Positions 49,101 through 58,100 of a stretch of DNA of 64,000 nt are shown here, in pieces. The DNA is from Aricia agestis. Taxonomy: Eukaryota > Arthropoda > Insecta > Lepidoptera > Lycaenidae. Within the stretch, counting starts at the first letter, position 1; every line of letters begins with the position of its first letter. The stretch covers positions 15,963,501-16,027,500 of the forward strand of contig NC_056413.1 of assembly GCF_905147365.1 (NCBI RefSeq), read 5' to 3'. The notes beneath the pieces were generated by a model. The model was not told the DNA's origin and ran no database searches. It saw only the letters and a list, made by a program, of their open reading frames with translations. A program made the position numbers and the translations under genes.

Positions 49101-52100
49101 ATTGATGTCTGTTAACGCTGTTTTTTATATGAAATACCCTCACTTGGTTTCAAAAAAAGAACGCTATTTTTAATATGGAAATTGGAATACCATTCAGTAC
49201 TACAGAAAAATCAAGTAAAAATATCGATAAAGGTCATCGCACTCATCACTATAACTCATTGACCTCCGCTAAATGAGTGCAGGGACAAGGGTCGACATTT
49301 AAAACATCTGTCAGATGCCGTCTGTCAGAAAAATACTTTTACAAATCTTCATAAAACGCCTTAGCCCACGGACCTGAAAAGGGTCAATAAGAATCATATT
49401 TTTTAAAAGGAATACTGAGTTTATGTATCCTAAGTTTAACCCTAGAAAGATGACCTACGTCGCTGAGGCGCCCGCGCAGAAAACAATATGCTGTATTTTT
49501 TAAGTAGCAGGCGAATCTGCGTGTGCGTTCCAGCCAATGCCTAAGTCGCCGATCTATCCTTTCGCGGAACGGCTGTTATATAGTGGTAAGTAACACAGTT
49601 TCTTAGTTATGAGTTTGACGTGCGCTCGCGAGGCGTATGGTTATCTTTTGCGTAACTTTTGACGATGTATTTTGTTCTTTTATTTTTTTATGTATAAAGC
49701 GTATTATTGTTTTGTTTTAGGCAAAACATAAAGGGAATATCATGACTAGTAGACGGCCTTTAAATACAATGAAATAAGACAAATATTGGACAGGTGAGAG
49801 GAAAATGAAGAAGATGTATGCTGATAAAGTGATAGCGAGGGGGAGGATCACCTGTCGGAAGATGAGGTACAGAGTGATTATGAAGAGGGCTTCATAGAAG
49901 AACCTCCATCTAAAAAAGGCGTTTCTGCAACTTCTGCACGTATAAAAAGAAAATTATGTCCAACATAATATCTTGCGCGAAATGTTAAAGTGCAACACAA
50001 AGTTGACGTTTGCCACAAACATCTTAAAATTTTGCTAATTCTTTTTTATTGTGATTTTTAAGACTGATTATACTATTGCCTACTTAATTGTAGAAAAAAA
50101 ACTATGATTTTTTGTGAAAATTCATAAGATTTGTTCCTTTAAACAAAAGACAGTCATTTTTGTCGGGTCTTAATTGAGAATTTTGTAATTTCAGTTTAAT
50201 AATATTAAAAAAATTCATAAGTATAAAAACAATGCATTTTATTTATACACATATTCCTTATATACTTTTTAAATATCTAAATAAATTGTAGATATTTTAA
50301 CTGTACAGTAACAAAAATCGCATTGGGAGTTTGTGCGCTTCTCAAGCGTATGGTTATCTTTTGTGTAAGGTAAAATATGGTTATCTTTCCAGGATTAACT
50401 AAGTAGTACTTACTCATAAAATATTTTTTTTTCCTAAACGCGGCTGTTGCTTCTGTCAGTTCTGACTTCTAAGCACATCTTTAGTTAGTATACAAATCAT
50501 ATTAATTATCGACTAGTCCTATAAAATGTAATCTATTAAATATTATATTACGTATACGAGAAATAAATTGTGTTAGTTACAAGAAATATATCTCAAATAT
50601 ACAGTGCGTAACAAAAATAAGTGATATTAATTGTAGTGAGTTCACTGTGAAAGTAGCAGCGCTGAAAGACCAATTTTTTTTTTCACTTTTGTATGAGGAA
50701 ATTTGTGACGCTCGGGCCCTTGCCCATACAAAAGTGAAAAAAAAAATCGTCTTTCAGTGCTGCTACTTTCACAGTGAACTCTCTACAAGGAACACGTACA
50801 CACCCTAAAGTATTATGACTTATTTTTGTTACACACTGTATATTTATTTCCAAACCAATAGGTGAAGACAAAATAGTTTTTGTGTAATGCAATATTTATT
50901 CACATACACGTACACTGTTACGTAAAGTAACATGTTGAAATTGACATAACGGCTCCTATTACCATAACAAACATCGTGCTTAAACTTATTGTTTAACTAT
51001 TGTGTAAATCAATTATGCTCATCTACAGGAAGTTACCAAACTTTCAAAGTAGATAACTTTGAGTCGATGGATGAACACGTCAGGTTGTAACATCAATAAT
51101 AACTTGCACCTTGACAGCCCCTATACTCCTCCCTTAGTATCCATACTAATATTATAAATGTGAAAGTGTGTCTGTTTGTCTATCCGTCTGTCTGTCTGTC
51201 TGTTACCTCTTCACGCCCAAACCGCTGAACCGATTTAGCTGAAATTTAGCATGGTGATTAGAGATACTTTGAGTCCCGTTTGTGATTTTGATGAAATTGG
51301 GTATAAGTACTCAATTTTATCAAAATCACACACACAGGCTTTATTGCCTGGTATTTGAGGTGTCTCTATAGAGACACTTCAAATCCCAGGAAGCAACCGA
51401 AAATTAACATTTATGATAAATAAATTTCGTCGAAGAAAATATTCTATATATTATGTAATAAGTATATAATGTATATTTTTTAACATTACTACTAGTAAAA
51501 CTAGTAATTTTCCTATTACATAAGTGGTCCACTTAGTTATTTTCCATAACTAGCAAGGGCCGGATGCGAACCTGTGACCTTTCACGAAATGCCATGCGAG
51601 GATTTGATGGTATTAATATAGCGGTAATTGGTCGCTCTAGAAGCTTCGATCTAGTTTAGAGTTAAATGCAACTTGCCTATAGAGACGCTCGCCACTCCGT
51701 TGCGCCAAAAGGACCATCGAGGAAATTGATTCCTAGGCAGTTGACGGACCTTTGTCATTTGGTCGGCTTTAAATGTCAATTCAATGTCTGTGATCGGTCG
51801 GATGGGTTTGACACAACGCGAACAAATTACTTAGGTCCACCGTCTGCCTAGGAACCATCTTCTCTGATAGTACATTTTACCCAAAGACTTCTATTTAACC
51901 TCAGTTTATCTGTTCTTTGATTTTACCGCGATAAAACATAATCTATGCGTAAAAAATAAGAGACAAACAGGCAGAAATATCGCCATACTTTCTTCTTCTT
52001 TTAAAGTTTTTGCACATTTTAGTACAAAGGCGGGCTTAATGCCTCGTGGAATTTTCACTTTCGCATTGTCTTTTTTCATAGATAATATTCAACATAAATT

Positions 52101-55100
52101 AAATATATCATCTATAACCCCTTAAATCAGCACAAAAATGAGTTTCTTGCGATTTAACTTTCATTTCATTAATTATATATTTAATCTATTAATCTATATA
52201 CCAATATAATAAAACTTAAAGGTGACTGACTGATATGGTGATCTATTAACGCACAGCCCAAACCACTGGACCGATCGGGCTGAAATTTAGCATGCAGGTA
52301 GATATTATGACGTAGGCATCCGCTAAGAAACGATTTTAATCAATTCTACCTCCAAAGGGTTAAAATAGGGGATGAAAGTTTGTATATAATAATACTTCTT
52401 AACGCGAGCGAAGCCGCGGGTAAAAGCTCGTTAAATATATTATCCCCTTTAATCAGCACAAAAATGAATTTCTTGCGATTTAACTTTCATTTAATTAATT
52501 ATAATTTATAATATTATATTTAAAAGTAAAGACAGAGTTTAATTGTTAACTACGCCTCGCTGTGTAATTACAGATTGTTATTTTAACAAAACTACGCTTT
52601 ATTTAATAAGGTGTGCTGTCTTAGTATTTTTTTAACTTTCTCTCCTTCCTTCGTTAGGTATTCTTTCCGAAGTTTTATCCTCAAAAATCTTAACCTCTAT
52701 GATCCTCTAACCGCTTTCTACATCGTGCTTCTCACACACATGCAGTCACGTTTTGGCTATCAAACAACTCTACAAGATTAATTACACGAAATAGACTTCT
52801 ATGGCTACCACATTGTACCTTACAGAGAAAACTACAAAGTAAAATGAACCTTCACATTTTGATATACAGTTGGTTTTTGAAAACAGATTTAGAGAAAAGT
52901 CCTGCATTTCAAATTTCAATTTTATTTTTAGGTAACATACGGTTCAAAATCCAAAGGACTATCAAAATTTATCATAGATCACAGAAAGTTCCAGAGGCGA
53001 CAAATTGTACTAAATTCTCTCCGTTGCGAAACAGCACTTTCACCCGCCGCACCCCGTGTGTGATAACAAATTCGGTAACAGCTATGTAATGTTTATAAGC
53101 TACATGTTGCAAGACAAACAGACACCAAACCTCATGATAAGTTTTAACCAATTTCCAGTTGTAGATATTTTTGAGTAATTAATTAAGTAATTGAAAATCA
53201 AATCAATTTTACAAAGTACGTTTGGCTATATGTATACAATATTTTATAATTTTTCCAGTATGAAGTATCTTTTCTAAAAATAAAAAATCCATCTTTATAT
53301 TTTAACGTGCAATGAATACAATCACTATGAAAATCAGGAATGAATAATCATTTAACCAAAGATAATCTTTTCAATTTAAATTTTCGATCTGAACTAAATG
53401 TAGAAAATGCATTCAATTTTTTGCGCATTTGATCGAGTAACGGCGATTTTCGGCTTTCCACCCATGAATATGAATGGCAGTACAATCAGGCTCGATTTAA
53501 AATTTCTATTCAGTTCTCTCTGTTTGATGCCGGCTGCTCTTAATTCGATTCTATTTTTAAAATTTTATTTTTAAATCGAAACAATTTTCGATGCTGCGAA
53601 ATTGATGATTTGGAAGTTGGAACGTTTTTTAAACCTTACGTACCTACTTTTGACCTTTTCAAACGTCGAACAAAAATTTTTATTTACTGTCTGTGCTGGT
53701 GCTGCACTCTAGCATCAAAACATTAGCAGTATCTGTCATAACAGATACCCCTACATACAACTCTTCAAGGCTTTAAATGAACGTGGCGAAAAAAGAAACT
53801 AACACTGCCCTCATACAAAAACGTATTTTTGACAGTTCTCCTTTACCAGCAGGCCGCCCACGTTCATATAAAGCCTTGTGACTTGTATCGCACTTTACAG
53901 TTTTTAATTGTGCAGCACACTGTGCAGTGTGCACTTTCATCTTCAATTTTCATATTGGCGCATTCAATAATTGAATGCGTCAATTAACGCAACGCCAGTA
54001 TTGTCATTTTTGAAGTTTTGGATACGGTCAGAGGGCATGCGTCGCGGGCATGCCTCACGTTCGCTATTGACTGCGCTATAACGCATGCCCTTGACGAACA
54101 TAAAAAGGCACAGTGTGGACAAAGTTATTCCTTTAGAATCAAGTTAAACTTCTTTAACACGTAACAGTGTATAAATTTAGTGAGTTAAAGGACAAGAGTC
54201 CTCCACGTCCAAACTTCTGAAGTAATGGGATCTCGATGTAGATTGGATCTTGGATCTCGGACTTCGGAGTTTGTAAACTAATGCACTTCCTGATATAATT
54301 GTACCTCTATTGTCTGTAATGAAGTAGAATAATATTAGTATAACCACATACGTGGGAGAGCCATCCTACGGCATAAATGGGCCGGCTCGACCGGAGAAAT
54401 ACCACGTTCTCACAGAAAACCGGCGTGAAACAGCGCTTGCGCTGTGTTTCGCCGAGTGAGTGAGTTTACCGTAGGCCCAATCCCCTACCCTATTCACTTC
54501 CCTTCCCATCCCTACCCTCCCCTATTACCCTATTCCCTCTTAAAAGGCCGGCAACGCACCTGCAGCTCTCACTGTATATTCTGATGCTGCGGTTGTCCAT
54601 TGGGCGACGGAAGTTGCTTTACATCATCACATCACATAATACACATCTTATATCTTTAATATAGCTACGGACACCGCCTCATTTATTACCTTATTATACT
54701 CGGGTAGGTATAATAAGGTAAAAATGAGACTGCCCAAAAATATAAAGCTAACCGCCATCTTTATTTCCAGTGCTCTTCGCAGCGTTATCGCTGGCTGCCT
54801 GCGCCCAAGTGGAAGACCCATGCAAGACGAAGGCTCGCGTGGTAGCAGACGACAAGTACTGCGACAAATACTGGGAGTGTGACGGCGGACAGTCAGTGCA
54901 GTATGACTGCCCCAACGGGCTGGTGTTCGCTGGCAAGCACAGAGGAGTGACCGAAGGATGTGACTACCCGTGGAGGTCGAATTACTGTGAATACCCGAAG
55001 GTGCAGATAAGTAAGTGTTTTTGGTGTACCCGAAGGTGCAGATAAGCAACTAGAGACTTCTGATTTTCTTCCTACTCCACTCTCTTCTAAATTTATTTCA

Positions 55101-58100
55101 AGAGTGTCTCCCTCATACTGCACTCATAATACAGTGCCTTAATAATAAGTACACATACGTGGGAGAGCCATGCTTCGGCACGAATGGGCCGGCTCGACCG
55201 GATAAATACCACGTTCTCGCAGAAAACCGGCGTGAAACAGCGCTTGCGCTGTGTTTCGCTGAGAGAGTGAGTTTACCGGAGGCCCAATCCCCTACCCTAT
55301 TCCCTTTCCTACCCTCCCCTATTCCCTTCCCTTCCCTACCCTCCCCTATTACCCTATTCCCTCTTAAAAGGCCGGCAACGCACATGCAGCTCTTCTGATG
55401 CTGCGAGTGTCCATGGGCGACGGAAGTTGCTTTCCATCAGGTGACCCGTATGCTCGTTTGCCCCCTTATTTCATAAAAAAAAAGTACCTAAGTACTAGCT
55501 TATTTCCTGGACACTCGGAGATCATATCAAAGGAATTGTGGTCGGTAACCGCCGTTGATCCTGACGTCTGGCTTGAAGGAATTGCAGTGGTGGAAAAATT
55601 TTACGCGAAAAATATACCATCCTCATCACCTTGATGAGTGGCAGTCTTGCACCGTGCGTTTTTCGCGTAACTTTCTTACGCGGTAGACCGCGCACTGTAA
55701 AACTCTGGAACGAATTACTGTCACCAACAGTATTTCCGGACCTATACGACCTGCAAACCTTCAAGAAAAGAGCGTATTCCCTCTTAAAAGGCCGGCAACG
55801 CACCTACAGCTCTTCTGATTTTGCGAGTATCCATGTGTGATGGTAGTTTGGTTTCCATCAGGTGACCCGTTTGCTCGTTTGCCTCCTTATTTCATTTAAA
55901 AAAAATATGTAGTGGGCAAATGGGCATTAAAAAAGCAACTAGAGAGGTGTTTGTGAGTTCGATGAGACCTAAGAGTTTAGCAGAACCTCTTGCAGAACTG
56001 TTGGGTTCTGCCTAAAATCTTTTGAAAATTTGCTTTCCTATCTGGCAAAATGTATTGTAGGTAAGCATTTGTCATGGGGTTCTGAATGATTTAAGGACGA
56101 AGGAGACCCTAGAAGAGCACAAATTCTTCGCATTTTAAGCTAAAGTTTTCAACATTTATAATACTTATCTTCTTTTTTCTTTCATTTAACAACATTTTCC
56201 AGATCCACCAATCGGCACGGAGCACTGCGACTGGCTGTACGGTATCTTCGGGCACGAGACCTCCTGCACCCGCTACTGGACATGCTGGAACGGCACAGCC
56301 ACCGAGCAGCTCTGTATAGGAGGGCTGCTGTACAACGAGGTCGCGCACTCCTGCGACTGGCCGGAGAACGTTGACGGCTGTCAGAAACATCGTGAGTTCA
56401 TGTGTTAATCAAAAAACTGGATAATATTAGCTGTGACTTGTGAGCTGTGACCATAAAGTTAATATTTCCGCTAGGTATATTAACTTTATGGTTGTAAGTC
56501 AAAAAAAATGTTGCTTTTAAAACATCGGAAGTTCTGAATTTGAATTTATTGTGATATTTTTTAATGAAGAGATGGATACAGACTAGTCCTTTGCTCTTTA
56601 GCGAATTTTATCTATTTTGGACTCTATATTATTGTTCGCAAGCATAAAACAAGCTATGCCAATTATAGCCGTAGTGTCCCATGTAGAAATGCCTGGGATA
56701 GAATGTAGCTAATTACATAACATGTTTCGCGAACATGACATAATATTATTAATAATGTACGTGTACGGCGGACACTCAACTCGATTCATCGGATCAGCTT
56801 TCACTGTAATTATCATCAGTAATAAGCCGTTCATCTACTTTCAACGCTATGTGTCGCATTATCTAGCGCAAAGAGAATAATTATAATCTCTACTCTATTG
56901 TGACTTGTTAAAAATAATGGACTTTTATAACATGTTTCTAAGTCATTCATTTTTGGAATAAAAAATATAATATTGTCATTTTACGAAATTAAAATTAGGA
57001 ACGCGCTCTTTTCGCCAACAATTCGCCTATTTATTTTGATTTTTGAATGAGGATAATGCTTTACAATGGATTTATTATTTTAATGAATTTTTTTACTGTA
57101 TAATATTAAAATACCCCTATATTTTGTACTCGAAAACAAGTTTGTTCCAGACGCTTTGGTCCTAGGTACACATTAAGCATTCTCCGTGCAAACTCTATTG
57201 TTGAATCTAGACGTCTGGGAATTCGTATTGTCCTATATTTATAAATTCGCTTAAATCACATTTTGTTATCGATACCTTTTCGATATCTATTATATTTTCT
57301 GCTTTATTTTAGGTTGCAATTTATATTTTTTTAAATCTTTTTTTTTGGCATTACTCTTTAACCAATTTAACGCCTTCGTGGTCCAGTGGTTTAGAGCGTG
57401 GCTCTTGACTAGGAGGTCGTGGGTTCGATTCCAGCTTTGGAAACATGTTATTTCCAAGTTAAGTTAGGACAATGAAGGCTGATCACCTAATTGTCGGACA
57501 AGTAAGATGATCCATGCGTCGGATGGGCTTGTAAAAAGTCGGTCCTGCGCCTAACCTCTCACCAGTCGTGTCGGTCATCCGTCTCACTGGGTTATGAGAG
57601 TAAAAGAAATAGAGAGTGCTCTTGTGTACTGCGCACACACTTAGGCAATATAAAATTACTCCCACGTATCTGGCCTGGTTTCAATGAAGCCAACCACCGT
57701 CACCGAAACTGGCGTGGGAGTTATTATTATTAACTTCATCATCATCATTCCAGCTCTCTGCAACGACGACGCGAACGGCAACGTGCCGCTCGGCAAGTCC
57801 TGCAACCGCTACTGGCAATGCCAGGGCGGCTACCCGCGGCTGCAGCGCTGCCCGGCGATGCTTGTGTTCGACCGCCGCTCGCTGCGCTGCGTCGTGCCGC
57901 CGACTGAGGACTGCGATGTACCGACAACCACCCCACCCGCGCCGGAGGAGGAACCCAACGTAAGTGGGCGCATGTACCATCGAAGAAATTGATTCGTTGG
58001 CAGTTGACTGACCTACGTCATTTGAATTAAACTTTTTTAATCGGGACTTAACGCGACTTATTTAAGTAGTAATGCTACTACGAGTACATACTTTCCTCGA

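Larger units (their letters stand above)
43171..54770 (+). other. Intron 1 of the CPAP3-type gene
   Basis: An 11.6-kb intron from GTAAGT to TTTCCAG. It holds MITEs, Helitron pieces, two SINEs, the piggyBac-type relic and the GTCCACAC MITE. The stretches 43180-44115, 48620-49435 and 52435-53920 carry no repeat or coding signal I recognise. Confidence 0.75.

Noticed and set aside
52844..53089. 81-residue ORF in intron 1
   Set aside because: No recognisable domain, no codon-use signal and no clear splice or promoter context. I could not support a gene.
54648..55049. 133-residue minus-strand ORF
   Set aside because: It lies opposite exon 2, whose plus-strand frame carries the conserved cysteines and splice sites. 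GC-rich exon sequence opens shadow frames.
56109..56390. 93-residue minus-strand ORF
   Set aside because: Shadow of exon 3.
57370..57440. A tRNA gene
   Set aside because: Boxes A and B are present, but the anticodon arm and acceptor stem do not fold properly and a SINE body follows.
57681..57980. Minus-strand ORFs of 99 and 63 residues
   Set aside because: Shadows of exon 4.
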